From an uncultured Alphaproteobacteria bacterium (lineage in GTDB: Bacteria; Pseudomonadota; Alphaproteobacteria; Rhizobiales; Ancalomicrobiaceae), in contig CALBKH010000073.1 of assembly GCA_937892955.1 (NCBI GenBank), positions 1 to 64,000 of the forward strand: a DNA stretch of 64,000 nt. The letters run 5' to 3'. The position numbers were made by a program, and so were the translations under genes. The notes beneath the pieces are model-generated. The model had not been told where the DNA came from and did no database searches. It saw only the letters and a list, made by a program, of their open reading frames with translations. Shown here piece by piece: positions 45,411-55,110 of this stretch (positions within the stretch are counted from its first letter, which is position 1; each line of letters opens with the position of its first letter).

Positions 45411-45616
45411 GGGACGCGGTCTCCTTCGATTGCCCCTCATATGAGGTCGGCTGCCGCGAATGGGTAGGGGGCGTCACGGTGTTCGACGCGCGATCGGACT
45501 TTCACCACGGAACCATCGGTGTGTAACCTGTCGTAAACCTTTTCCGAGAGATTCGAATGATGTACCCGGTAGGCCCACCGCGCCGAACCCGGGCGGGACG
45601 GAAACGAGGGCAGAAC

Positions 45617-46846
45617 ATGACGGCCGCGCGTCGGCTCGGAACCGCGAGGCGTGCCACCGCCGCCGTCAGGCGTGCGGCGACGATCGTCGGCGCCGTCGTC
45701 GCGGTCGCCCTGTCGGCGGCCTCCGCCGAAGCGCAATCCTACGTCTGCAACGATCTCGCCGCCAAGCTCGCCTCGCTCGAAAAGCGGGCGTCGTCGTCGC
45801 CGGCCGACCGCTGGGCCGCGGCCATCGCCGAGCAGAAGCAGGCGATCACGCAGAACCGCGCGTCGCAGGCGCGCTGTGGCAACCCGTTCGATCCGCGCTG
45901 TGCCGCGCTCGTCGAACGCGGGCAGAAGATGGCGGCCAATCTCGCTTCGCTCGAGCGCCAACATGCGCGGATGGGCGGCGGCGGGGGGGCGTCGAACGAA
46001 CAGGCGCGCCTGCGCACGCTGATGACGCAGCTGCGTTGCGGCGAGCGCCAGCAGCCGGGCGCCCAGCCGATCACCGCCACCTTCGACGGCACCCGTTCGC
46101 GCGTCACCATCAACGGAGCCGCCCCGGGTCAGTCGGGGGTCACCTATCGCATCGCCCAGCCCGGCGAAACACCGCCGGGGGTCAGGACCGAGCCGCGGCA
46201 GGAGAACCGTGGTCTCTTCGGTTTCCTCTTCGGCGGCGGCGGCAACTCCGCCGGTGATCCGGAACCGAGTCAGGAACAGGTGATCGATCCGACGACGGCG
46301 CAGATGCTCTCCGGCAGCTACCGGACGCTGTGCGTGCGCACCTGCGACGGCTACTTCTTCCCGATCTCCTTCAACGCCTCGCAAGGACGGCTCAGAACCG
46401 ACGCCAACGTCTGCAAGGCGCTGTGTCCGGCGGCGGAGACGCGGCTCTACTATCACCACAACCCGGGTCAGGAGGCCGAGCAGGCGATCGCCGCCGACGG
46501 CACCGGCGACCCTCTGACCCGGCTGCCCAACGCCTTCCGTTACCGCACCGAGGTGGTGCCGGACTGCACCTGCGGCAAGCCGGATCTGCGGCTGCTGCCG
46601 CCGGGCGCCGGCGGGCTGCGGGGGACGCGTGAGGCGGGGCTGGCGACCGGCGACCTGCCGCTGCCGCGGGTCAAGCCCGACATGGACGAGGACCCGGAGA
46701 CCCAGGCGGTGACCGTCGCCGGCCTCACCGTCGAACCGGTGTCGCCGCAGCCGCAGAGCGAGACCGTCGCCGACGCCTCGTCGGGCGATCCGGGGGCGCC
46801 GCCGAAGGTCAGGATAGTCGGGCCGCAGTATTTTTCCGACCGATGA
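45617..46846 (+). CDS. DUF2865 exported protein
   Basis: The 409-residue protein has an Arg-rich start and a signal peptide ending near ALSAASAEA. A Cys-containing coiled region follows (residues ~40-120). The DUF2865 core contains YRTLCVRTCDGYFFPISF, RTDANVCKALCPAAETRLYYH and FRYRTEVVPDCTCGKP, with many paired cysteines. A Gly-rich linker (residues ~195-215) and a Pro-rich C-terminus are disordered. The family is confined largely to Rhizobiales and has no known activity; it may be an envelope protein. ATG 45617 is chosen to place the signal peptide at the N-terminus. Its 3' end overlaps gltX by 38 bp, tail to tail. Confidence 0.85.
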   Translation: MTAARRLGTARRATAAVRRAATIVGAVVAVALSAASAEAQSYVCNDLAAKLASLEKRASSSPADRWAAAIAEQKQAITQNRASQARCGNPFDPRCAALVERGQKMAANLASLERQHARMGGGGGASNEQARLRTLMTQLRCGERQQPGAQPITATFDGTRSRVTINGAAPGQSGVTYRIAQPGETPPGVRTEPRQENRGLFGFLFGGGGNSAGDPEPSQEQVIDPTTAQMLSGSYRTLCVRTCDGYFFPISFNASQGRLRTDANVCKALCPAAETRLYYHHNPGQEAEQAIAADGTGDPLTRLPNAFRYRTEVVPDCTCGKPDLRLLPPGAGGLRGTREAGLATGDLPLPRVKPDMDEDPETQAVTVAGLTVEPVSPQPQSETVADASSGDPGAPPKVRIVGPQYFSDR

Positions 46847-48143
46847 GCGGCAGCAGCTTCTTCATCTCCGGGCCGTGATCGAGGCCGGTCAGCGCCAGAC
46901 GCAGCGGCAGGAACAGCGCCTTGCCCTTGCGGCCGGTGGCGCTCTTCACCGCGTCGCACCACGCGCCCCAGGTGGTCTCGTCCCACGGGGCGGGCGGCAG
47001 CAGGGCGGCGGCTTCCGCCAGGAAGGCGCGATCCTCCTCGGCGACCTTCGGCGTCATCTTGGCCCCGACGATCTTCGCCCAGCGCGTCGCGTCGGCGACC
47101 TTCTCCAGATTGTCACGCACCGCGTACCAGAAGGCCTCGCCGAGATCGGCGCGCATCGCCTTCAGCCGCGACGCCACCACGGCGTAGGGCAGGCCATGGA
47201 CGAGGCGGGCGTTCATCAGGTCGAGTTCGTGCGGATCGAACTTGGCGGTCGAGCGCGACATGCCGGAGAGGTCGGCGTGGGGGGCGAGGCTGGCGAGATC
47301 CGGATAGGCGTGGATCTCCTCGGACGAGCCGACGAGGACGGCGAGCGAGGCGACGGTCATCGCTTCGTAGCCGGCGTCGCGGAGCCCGGCGATCGACAGT
47401 GAGCCGAGCCGCTTCGACAGTGCCTCGCCGGTGGTGGCGGCGAGCAGATTGTGATGGGCGAAGCAGGGCGGCGGCGCGCCCAGCGCCTCGAAGATCTCGA
47501 TCTGCACCGCGGTGTTGGTGACGTGGTCCTCGCCGCGGATGATGTCGGTGACGGCGAAGTCGACGTCGTCGACGACGGAGGTGAAGGTGTAGAGGAACGA
47601 GCCGTCGGCGCGGATCAGCACCGGGTCCGACAGACCGGCGGTGTCGACCACCTGATGGCCGCGGATCCCGTCCTCCCAGGCGACCTTGCGGCCGTCGAGC
47701 TTGAAGCGCCAGTGCGGCACCCTGCCCTCGGCCTCGAGCACGGCGATCTCTTCCGCCGTGAGTTTCAACGCGGCTCGATCGTAGACGGGGGGAAGGCCGC
47801 GGGCGAGCTGGCGGCGGCGGCGGCGGTCGAGCTCCTCGGTGGTCTCCCAGGCCGGATAGAGCCGCCCCGACGCCTTCAGCCGCGCCGCCACCTCTTCGTA
47901 GACGGCGGTGCGCTCCGATTGGCGCTCGACCCGGTCGGGGCGGATGCCGAGCCAGTCGAGATCGTCGGCGATGGCGTCGGCGAACTCGCGGCGCGAGCGC
48001 TCGAGGTCGGTATCGTCGAAGCGCAGGATGAAGGAACCGCCGCGCGTCGTGGCATAGAGCCAGTTGAGGAGCGCGGTGCGGGCGTTGCCGATGTGGATGA
48101 GGCCGGTGGGCGACGGGGCGAAGCGGACGACGGGGGCGGACAC
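46809..48143 (-). CDS. gltX: Glutamyl-tRNA synthetase (short, GltX2-like)
   Basis: This class I synthetase of 444 residues has the HIGH-type motif FAPSPTGLIHIGNART and KMSKS-type GEALSKRLGSLSI, with the C-terminal helical anticodon domain present. The start is the GTG at 48143 (read MSAPVVRFAPSP) with TGAGG six bases before it; the long upstream frame runs into repeats. Alphaproteobacteria often have two GltX enzymes, one of which may charge tRNA-Gln for the amidotransferase route. A tRNA-Gln gene is at 10.6 kb, but which tRNA this copy prefers cannot be read from sequence here. Confidence 0.93.
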   Translation of the reverse strand: MSAPVVRFAPSPTGLIHIGNARTALLNWLYATTRGGSFILRFDDTDLERSRREFADAIADDLDWLGIRPDRVERQSERTAVYEEVAARLKASGRLYPAWETTEELDRRRRRQLARGLPPVYDRAALKLTAEEIAVLEAEGRVPHWRFKLDGRKVAWEDGIRGHQVVDTAGLSDPVLIRADGSFLYTFTSVVDDVDFAVTDIIRGEDHVTNTAVQIEIFEALGAPPPCFAHHNLLAATTGEALSKRLGSLSIAGLRDAGYEAMTVASLAVLVGSSEEIHAYPDLASLAPHADLSGMSRSTAKFDPHELDLMNARLVHGLPYAVVASRLKAMRADLGEAFWYAVRDNLEKVADATRWAKIVGAKMTPKVAEEDRAFLAEAAALLPPAPWDETTWGAWCDAVKSATGRKGKALFLPLRLALTGLDHGPEMKKLLPLIGRKNTAARLS

Positions 48144-48224
48144 GGGAGCCTCACGGGAATTCGGGATGCGTCGGCGAGGTTGTCGCAGGTTCGCTCGGCG
48201 AGCGCCAGTGCGCAACGGCCGTGC

Positions 48225-48502
48225 GCGATGGTTCGAGACGAGCGGCGTCGCCGCTCTCCACCATGAGGCACCTGAAGACCTTTTCGACAGCCCCTCATCC
48301 TGAGGAGCGCCGCAGGCGCGTCTCGAAGGATCGCGCACGAGGCGCTCCCTTTTCCCCCCGGAGGAGAAGGTGCCCTCGAAGGGGGCGGATGAGGGGGCGC
48401 CGCGAAGCGGCATCGCGGCGGGTGTGGAGGAGGCAGAGTTGCGCGCCGAGGCGCGCGCCCTAATCCGACCCTACAGGCCACCTTCCCCCGCGAGGGGGGA
48501 AG
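48225..48502. repeat. Cluster of REP-type elements of both families upstream of gltX
   Basis: The cluster holds GCGCGATGGTTCGAGACG (48225-48242), CCCCTCATCCTGAGGAGCGC...CGTCTCGAAGGATCGCGCAC (48292-48340) and a diverged AGAAGGTGCC...GGCGGATGAGGGGGC copy with facing partner CACCTTCCCCCGCGAGGGG. They fill the 389-bp gap between gltX and nadE. Nothing else is seen. Confidence 0.75.
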
Positions 48503-48532
48503 GACGCCGGCCGGAGCTGGTGTCTCCCCGCC

Positions 48533-50257
48533 TCAGAAATCCACCACGTCGGTCTGTGGTTTCACCGGGACGGGCGCGGTGGGCAGGTCGACCTTGCGGC
48601 CGGGGTCGCGGAAGCCGTTGGTCACGGGATAGCGGCGGTCGCGGCCGAAGTTCTTCCTTGTGATCTTCACCCCCGGCGCGGCCTGGCGGCGCTTGTATTC
48701 GGCGATGTAGAGCAGCCGCTCGACCTTCTTCACCGTCGCCTCGTCGTGGCCGAGGGCGAGCACGTCGGCGAGCGCCATCTCCTTCTCGACCAGACATTCG
48801 AGGATGTCGTCGAGGATGTCGTAGGGCGGCAGGCTGTCCTGGTCGGTCTGGTTCTCGCGCAGCTCCGCCGTCGGCGCCTTGGTGATGATGTGTTCGGGGA
48901 TGACCACCGTCGCCGGACCGAGGGCGCCGAAGGGCAGGTTTTCGTTGCGCCAGCGCGAAATGGCGTAGACCTCGGTCTTGTAGAGATCCTTGATCGGATT
49001 GAAGCCGCCGTTCATGTCGCCGTAGAGGGTGGCGTAGCCGACCGACATCTCCGACTTGTTGCCGGTGGTCAGCACCATCGGGCCGAACTTGTTGGAGATC
49101 GCCATCAGGATGGTGCCGCGGGCGCGCGACTGGAGATTCTCCTCGGTGATGTCCGGGGCGCGATCGGCGAAGACCGGAGCGAGCAGCGACAGGAAGCCCT
49201 CGACGGCGGGCGCGATCGGCACGGTGTCGTAGCGGATGCCGAGCGCCTCGGCGCAGGCGGCCGCGTCGGCGAGGCTGTCGGACGAGGTGTAGCGGTAGGG
49301 CAGCATCACCGCGTGCACCCGCTCCGGTCCCAGCGCATCGACCGCCATCGCCGCGACCAGCGCCGAGTCGATGCCGCCGGAGAGGCCGAGCACGACGCCC
49401 GGGAAGCGGTTCTTGTTCACATAGTCGCGCAGGCCGACGACGCAAGCGGCGTAATCTGCGGCGAGGCCTTCTTCGACCACCGCCTTGTCGCCGGCGACGA
49501 GGTCCCAGCCGTCCGGCCCACGCACCGCCTCGACGATCGTCACCGTCTCGCGGAAGGCGGGCAGCAGGAAGGCGAGCGAGCCATCGGCGTGGAGGCCGAA
49601 GGAGGCGCCTTCGAAGACCAGTTCGTCCTGGCCGGACATCTGGTTCAGGTAGACGAGCGGCAGGCCGCTCGCCTTCACCCGGGCAACGGCGACGGCGAAG
49701 CGTTCGTCCATGACGGCGCGGCGATAGGGCGAGGCGTTGGGGACGAGCAGGATCTCGCCGCCGGTCTCGGCGATGCAGTCGACGACGTCGGGACCCCAGA
49801 TGTCCTCGCAGATCGGCACGCCGATGCGCACACCGCGGAACATCACCGGGCCGGGCAGATCGCCGGGGGTGAAGACGCGCTTCTCGTCGAAGACGCCGTA
49901 GTTGGGCAGGTCGACCTTGTAGCGGATCGAGGCGATCGCGCCGCCGTCGAGCAGGATGTGGGCGTTGTGGAGCCGACCGGCGTCGCGCCAGGGGCTGCCG
50001 ATCAGCACCGCCGGACCGCCGTCGGCGGTGTCCTTCGCGAACTCGGCCACCGCCGCCATGCAGGCGGCCTGGAACGAGGGTTTGAGCACCAGATCCTCCG
50101 GCGGATAGCCGGCGACGTAGAGCTCGGAGAAGAGGATCAGATCGGCGCCGAGGGCGCGGGCTCGCGCACGCGCCTCGCGGGCGCGGACGAGGTTGCCGGC
50201 GACGTCGCCGACGGTCGGGTTCACTTGCGCGAGGGCGATCTTCAGGCGGTCGGTCAT
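48533..50257 (-). CDS. nadE: Glutamine-dependent NAD+ synthetase
   Basis: NadE amidates deamido-NAD to NAD+ using ATP and glutamine. The N-terminal nitrilase-type glutaminase has the catalytic triad Glu45 (FSELYVAGY), Lys114 (YKVDLPNYG) and Cys150 (VPICEDIWG). The C-terminal synthetase domain has the P-loop LGLSGGIDSALVAAM and the GNKSEMSVGY segment. The 574-residue length matches the two-domain type. The start is the ATG at 50257. Confidence 0.96.
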   Translation of the reverse strand: MTDRLKIALAQVNPTVGDVAGNLVRAREARARARALGADLILFSELYVAGYPPEDLVLKPSFQAACMAAVAEFAKDTADGGPAVLIGSPWRDAGRLHNAHILLDGGAIASIRYKVDLPNYGVFDEKRVFTPGDLPGPVMFRGVRIGVPICEDIWGPDVVDCIAETGGEILLVPNASPYRRAVMDERFAVAVARVKASGLPLVYLNQMSGQDELVFEGASFGLHADGSLAFLLPAFRETVTIVEAVRGPDGWDLVAGDKAVVEEGLAADYAACVVGLRDYVNKNRFPGVVLGLSGGIDSALVAAMAVDALGPERVHAVMLPYRYTSSDSLADAAACAEALGIRYDTVPIAPAVEGFLSLLAPVFADRAPDITEENLQSRARGTILMAISNKFGPMVLTTGNKSEMSVGYATLYGDMNGGFNPIKDLYKTEVYAISRWRNENLPFGALGPATVVIPEHIITKAPTAELRENQTDQDSLPPYDILDDILECLVEKEMALADVLALGHDEATVKKVERLLYIAEYKRRQAAPGVKITRKNFGRDRRYPVTNGFRDPGRKVDLPTAPVPVKPQTDVVDF

Positions 50258-50321
50258 GGCCCGAGATCTAGCCCATTTCGGCGAAACCCGGGAGGCGTCG
50301 CGGCGAGAAAAATCGGGCGTA

Positions 50322-51541
50322 TCACCGGGCGGCGTGATGGACCGCCGGCGCGACGACGCGCGGGTGCGGCACCTCTTCGTGGTATTCGATGAACAAGAGA
50401 TCGTCGTCGTAGTCGAACATACGGCCGACGCGGGCGCCGAGCTTCAACCGCAACACGTGGCCGCCGGCGGCGACGATGGCGAGCGGGTCGGGATCGCAGG
50501 AAAAGCCCGAGACGTCGTAGAGGTTCTCGACGAACCAGCGCTTGCCCGGCGGCAGATGATAGAGTTCGCGGGCGTGGCGATTGGCGAAGGCGATCTCGCC
50601 GGTGGCGATCGACACCAGGACGATCGGATGCTTCACCCATTCGAGGGCGCGGTGGCGCGTCTCGGGCGGCTCGTCGGTGCGGGCGGCGGGCGGCGGCGGC
50701 AAGGTGGGAGCGGCGGCGAAGGCGGTGGGAGCGGCAGCCGGTGCGGCGGCTGCCACCGACCTCACCTTCTGCACCTCGATTTCGGCGAGGTCGGCGACAC
50801 GCGACAGACGCTTGCGATCGAACACCATGACGACGCCGGAGGCATCGCCCGAGCCGTCGCCCAGGGATTGGCACGCCAAACCAGTCGCGGGCTACCGAGG
50901 CCGCCGAGCGACAAGGTGCCGGAGACGGCCGAGGACGTCTCGATCGCCTCCTTCAACAGATCGCGGGTCTTGGCCGGCAGCTTCGCCTCGATGGCGGCGG
51001 AATAGTTGCCGTCGGCCTCGTCGGCGTCGGAGATGGCGAAGAGCTCGAGGGCGTTGCGGTTGAGGCGGCTGACCCTGAGCTCGGAATCGAACAGGACGAT
51101 GCCGGCGTCGGAGGAGATGAACAGCGCCTCGACGATGTGACCGAGGCTCCTGGCGAGACGTTCGGTGTCCTTCCAGTGGGTGACCACTTGGAGAAGCCCG
51201 ATGATGCGGGTCTCCTTGGCGGAACCGACCTTGCAGCCGGCGAGCCGGACCCGGACACGACTGCCCCAACTGGCGGTGACGCCGATCTCGATCTCGCGCT
51301 CGGCACCGTCGGCGGTGAGAATGTCGGCGAGGAAGCCGCGGAAGCGACCCTGATCGGCCTCGTCGACCATGGAGAGGATGCGATCGAGCGAGGTGGCGTG
51401 ATAGCCGCTGTCGCCGGGGATGTCGGCAGGGCGGCCGAGGCCCTTCGGCCAGTAGACGACCCGCGTTTCGACTTCGATCAGCCAATAGCCGATGTCGAGC
51501 GCATAACCGACCTTCTGGATGATCTCGGAGAGATCGGGCAT
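50322..51541 (-). pseudogene. PAS-domain sensor-like gene split by a -1 frameshift
   Basis: From the ATG at 51541 the first frame encodes ~215 sensible residues with two PAS-like segments (GYWLIEVETRVVYWPKGLG and LFDSELRVSRLNRNALELFAI). It then turns into an S/R-rich out-of-frame end at 50762. The second frame picks up the sense (GVVMVFDRKRLSRVADLAEIEVQKV, an Ala/Pro linker, then a third PAS-like part WVKHPIVLVSIATGEIAFANRHARELY) and ends at 50322. The switch lies near 50860-50890 and needs one extra base to restore a ~405-residue protein. There is no kinase or cyclase output domain. It may be a true pseudogene, a sequencing error or recoding. Confidence 0.7.
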
Positions 51542-51761
51542 CGAGACAACTCCGCGGAGGTCGCCCGCCGGATCATCTTTCCGGTCCGGTGTTCGCCATC
51601 GTCACGCCGGCAGTTTCTATCGCTTGTCGCAACAAACCGTTAATAGAGGAAATATCCGAAATCGAATTCACCTCGAACAGTGTGAATACGTAATAGAGAA
51701 TGTCGAATTGAATTAAAATTCTAAGCGATCGACTTGACGCTCCGTCATCTTCATCTCGACA

Positions 51762-52562
51762 TCAGGCGGAGAAGCGATAGGCATCCATGGCGAGGACGCC
51801 GAAATCGTAGGCTTCGTGGATGCGGACGCCGGCGCCGCCGGCGCCCAGAGCGACGAAGAGCGGCAGGAGATGTTCGTCGGTCGGGTGGTTGCGCTCGGCA
51901 TAGGGAGCGCGGGCGCGATAGTCGAGCAGCGCCTCGACGTCGTTCGCCGCCACCTTCTCGGCAATCCAGGTGGCGAAGTCGGCAACCCAGGCGGGCGGCG
52001 CGACCCGACGGGAACGCGGCGCCCGGCCGCCGGCGAAAGCCTCGTGGAGATTGTGGGTGAGCGCGCCGGAGCCGAGGATCAGGACGCCCTCGTCGACGAG
52101 CGGCGCCAGCGCCCGGCCGATCGCCCAGTGATGCGCCGCATCGCGGCGCGGCTGCACCGAGAGCTGGACGACGGGGACATCGGCATCCGGATACATCAGC
52201 TTCAACGGCACCCAGGTGCCGTGGTCGTAGCCGCGGCCTTCGACGAGCAGGGTGTCGTGACCGGCGGCGACGAGCATGTCGCCGATGCGCCGGGCGAGCG
52301 CCGGCTCGCCGGGAGCCGGATAGACCATCTCGTAGAGCGCGGGATCGAAGCCGCCGAAATCGTAGATCATCGCCGGCGCAGCATCGACCACCACCGCCGG
52401 GCGCAGCGAGGCGAAATGGGCGGAGACCGAGACGATCGCCTTCGGCCGCGGCATCGAGGCGGCGATATCGGCGAGGAAGTCGCGGGTCGGGTTGTCGTGG
52501 ACGATGAGGTCGGGGGCACCGTGCGAGATGAACAGCGGCGGCACGGGAACGACGGCGGACAT
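51762..52562 (-). CDS. DODA-type extradiol ring-cleavage dioxygenase (YgiD-like)
   Basis: The 266-residue protein of the LigB/DODA family has predicted metal/catalytic histidines at FISHGAPDL (His14), VSAHF, YDHGTWVPL and LTHNLHEAF. E. coli YgiD of this type opens the ring of L-DOPA in vitro. The natural substrate is unknown and presumably a catechol. It is a single gene starting at the ATG at 52562 and is followed by an AT-rich stretch (51600-51740) before the PAS gene. Confidence 0.9.
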   Translation of the reverse strand: MSAVVPVPPLFISHGAPDLIVHDNPTRDFLADIAASMPRPKAIVSVSAHFASLRPAVVVDAAPAMIYDFGGFDPALYEMVYPAPGEPALARRIGDMLVAAGHDTLLVEGRGYDHGTWVPLKLMYPDADVPVVQLSVQPRRDAAHHWAIGRALAPLVDEGVLILGSGALTHNLHEAFAGGRAPRSRRVAPPAWVADFATWIAEKVAANDVEALLDYRARAPYAERNHPTDEHLLPLFVALGAGGAGVRIHEAYDFGVLAMDAYRFSA

Positions 52563-52747
52563 CGGCGATCTCCTGGAGGCGCGGACGAGGGAGCGGCAGC
52601 GGGCGCCGTTCGTCGCGCCCTGGGGTCCCTTCAGAGATCGGGCGCGATCGGCCGTTCGTCAACTCTCCACCAATGACGAAAAAGAGAAAGGATCGTTCGA
52701 TATTCTCGAACGATCCTTTCTCGCATATCCAGATCGTCGTGGCGGCC

Positions 52748-54148
52748 TCACTCGGCAGCGGCGCGGACGGTCGGCGCCCGGCCGGCGCGATCCTTCTTCA
52801 GTTCCTCGGCCACCAGGAAGGCGAGTTCGAGCGACTGCGCGGCGTTGAGGCGCGGGTCGCAGGCGGTGTCGTACTGGACACCGAGATCGGCCTCCTGGAT
52901 CGCCACCGCGCCGCCGAGGCATTCGGTGACGTTCTTGCCGGTCATCTCGAGATGGACGCCGCCGGCCCAGGTGCCTTCGGCGCGATGCACCTCGAAGAAC
53001 GACTGGACCTCGGAGAGCACCTTGTCGAAGGGCCGGGTCTTGTGGCCGGTCGCCGAGGTGATGCCGTTGCCGTGCATCGGGTCGCAGGACCACACGACGT
53101 TGCGGCCCTCGGCCGTCACGGCACGCAGCAGGCCCGGCAGATGCTTGGCGATCTTGTCGGCGCCGAAGCGGGTGATCAGCGTCAGACGGCCGGCCTCGTT
53201 CTTCGGATCGAGCATGTCGATCAGGCGAAGCAGGCCGTCGGCGTCGAGCGAGGGACCGACCTTGAGGCCGATCGGGTTGGCGATGCCGCGCATGTATTCG
53301 ATGTGGGCGTGATCGATCTGGCGGGTGCGATCGCCGATCCACACGAAGTGGGCGGAGGTGTCGTACCAGCCGCCCTGGACCGAGTCCTCGCGGGTCAGCG
53401 CCTCCTCATAAGGCAGCAGCAGCGCCTCGTGCGAGGTGTAGAAGTCGACGCCCTGGAGCTGCGGCACGGTCTCGGCGGTCAGCCCGCAGGCGGCCATGAA
53501 GGCGAGCGCCTCGGTGATGCGGTCGGCGACCTCCTGGAAGCGCTCGGCGACCGGCGAATCCGTCAGGAAATCGACCATCCAGCCGTGGACACGCTCGAGC
53601 TTGGCGTAACCGCCGTAGGCGAAACCGCGCAGCAGGTTCAAGGTCGCCGCCGACTGGCGGTAGACCATGCGCATGCGCTGCGGATCGGGGATGCGCGCTT
53701 CCGGCGTGAAGTCGATGCCGTTGATGATGTCGCCGCGATAGGACGGCAGTTCGATGCCGTCACGCTTCTCGATGTCCGAGGAGCGCGGCTTGGCGAACTG
53801 ACCGGCGATGCGCCCGACCTTCACCACCGGCAGGCCGGCGGAGTGGGTCATGACGACCGACATCGACAGGAAGATCTTGAAGAAGTCGCGGATCTGATTG
53901 GCCGAATGCTCGGCGAAGCTCTCGGCGCAGTCGCCGCCCTGGAGCAGGAAAGCCTTGCGCTCGGCGACGCGCGCCAGATTGCGCCGAAGCGAGCGGATCT
54001 CGTCGGCGATGACCAGCGGCGGCCAGGTGCCGAGATCGTCTTCGACGGCCTTCAGCATCGCCTGATCGGCATAGGCGGGCACCTGGACGATCGGCTTTCC
54101 CCGCCAGCTGGCGGGCGACCAGTCGCGCATGTCGCCGGACTTCGTCAT
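52748..54148 (-). CDS. 3-deoxy-7-phosphoheptulonate synthase, class II (plant/Mycobacterium type)
   Basis: This enzyme joins PEP and erythrose 4-phosphate in the first step of the shikimate pathway. Class II features are WSPASWRGKPIVQVPAY near the start, LLQGGDCAESF with the metal-binding Cys, MRMVYRQSAATLNLLR, and WSCDPMHGNGITS with the metal His. The ATG at 54148 is preferred because GAGGGA lies 9 nt upstream; ATGs at 54157 and 54130 are alternatives. Length is 466 residues. A small hairpin-forming repeat of GATCGTTCGA words lies just past the stop (52690-52725). Confidence 0.94.
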   Translation of the reverse strand: MTKSGDMRDWSPASWRGKPIVQVPAYADQAMLKAVEDDLGTWPPLVIADEIRSLRRNLARVAERKAFLLQGGDCAESFAEHSANQIRDFFKIFLSMSVVMTHSAGLPVVKVGRIAGQFAKPRSSDIEKRDGIELPSYRGDIINGIDFTPEARIPDPQRMRMVYRQSAATLNLLRGFAYGGYAKLERVHGWMVDFLTDSPVAERFQEVADRITEALAFMAACGLTAETVPQLQGVDFYTSHEALLLPYEEALTREDSVQGGWYDTSAHFVWIGDRTRQIDHAHIEYMRGIANPIGLKVGPSLDADGLLRLIDMLDPKNEAGRLTLITRFGADKIAKHLPGLLRAVTAEGRNVVWSCDPMHGNGITSATGHKTRPFDKVLSEVQSFFEVHRAEGTWAGGVHLEMTGKNVTECLGGAVAIQEADLGVQYDTACDPRLNAAQSLELAFLVAEELKKDRAGRAPTVRAAAE

Positions 54149-55110
54149 CTCACGCATTCCCTCGCCCCACTGGTCCGCACCCCTCGATCGCATCGACCGA
54201 AGCGACGCAGCCGTCCCGCGAGCGCCGAGGGGCATCACGGCGGCGGGACGAGGCGGCGTTTATACACGCCACCTCTCCGCTTGGCCACCGAGGAACGAAG
54301 CTCCCGCCCGCTCCCTTCGACCGAGACGCGGAGGCGCTGCGAGCGCGTGACGGGGCGGCCGACACGACAACGCAACAATCGCAACACGGGGATCGACGCG
54401 GCGGAAACGAACCGAAGCGCGGAGCGACGACGCCGGTTCCATCGGCGCCGGCGCTCGCCGACCGGCGCGCCGCCGTCGCCGGCCGTCAACCCGTCGATAC
54501 GGGCGGCACCGCGGCGACCTAGATCACCTATCCGCCGACCGGCCTCGTCTCCTTCCGGAACACGCCGAGCAGCGGCGTCGGGCGACTGCCGGGCCGGATA
54601 CGACCAAGCGGCCACCGCCGCGGCCGGCAACGTTGCGCCGAAGCCTTTCGACCGGTGGAACGACACCGGGGCTTCGCACGGCCGGGAATACACCACCTCC
54701 GACCCCGACGACGCCGCCCGGATCGACCGGCGCTCCAAGCTCACCGCCTTCGCCGTGTCGCTGAAACGAGGTCGTCGAACAGATCTCGCCGAAGAAAGAC
54801 CACACCCGGGGCGCCGTTCGAACGGGTGCACCATTTCGTCGGGCATCCGGTCGAGCCGCGGCTCGTTGATGTCGTATGGTAGTATGCATTGTATTCCGCC
54901 GTGAAATCACGCAAGTTGGTGCGCTCATCTGCCGCGACACGCGCCCATCCACACCCGAAAGGTGTGCAACATCTGTAATGAAGCCAATTCCGAAAGGGCG
55001 TGCGACGAGCTAGCATGTTTCACTAGGGCAGGAAGCGATGGTGGCGACCGAGTCACCCCGGGGAGAACCGCACGAAGATGCGGCGACGGGCGGTACACAG
55101 GGAGGATGCC
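54149..55110. other. Gene-poor region between DAHP synthase and GntR regulator
   Basis: In these 962 bp I find no convincing gene. The open frames (for example minus 54741-55016, plus up to 54904) have atypical Arg/Pro/Ser- or Cys-rich composition and no homologous features. GC is high up to ~54850 and then drops over 54860-55030, where GTATGGTAGTATGCATTGTA and other AT-rich words could hold the gntR promoter. The stretch may contain decayed coding DNA. Confidence 0.4.

Noticed and set aside
48144..48413. N-terminal extension of gltX by ~90 codons
   Set aside because: It translates palindromic repeats; GTG 48143 has a ribosome-binding site and gives the expected start MSAPVVRFAPSP.
50840..50900. 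Programmed -1 frameshift in the PAS gene
   Set aside because: No slippery heptamer or downstream stem is evident; decay or sequence error is simpler.
54235..55016. Several minus- and plus-strand frames between the DAHP synthase and GntR genes
   Set aside because: Low-complexity or Cys/Arg-rich composition, no ribosome-binding sites, no family resemblance.
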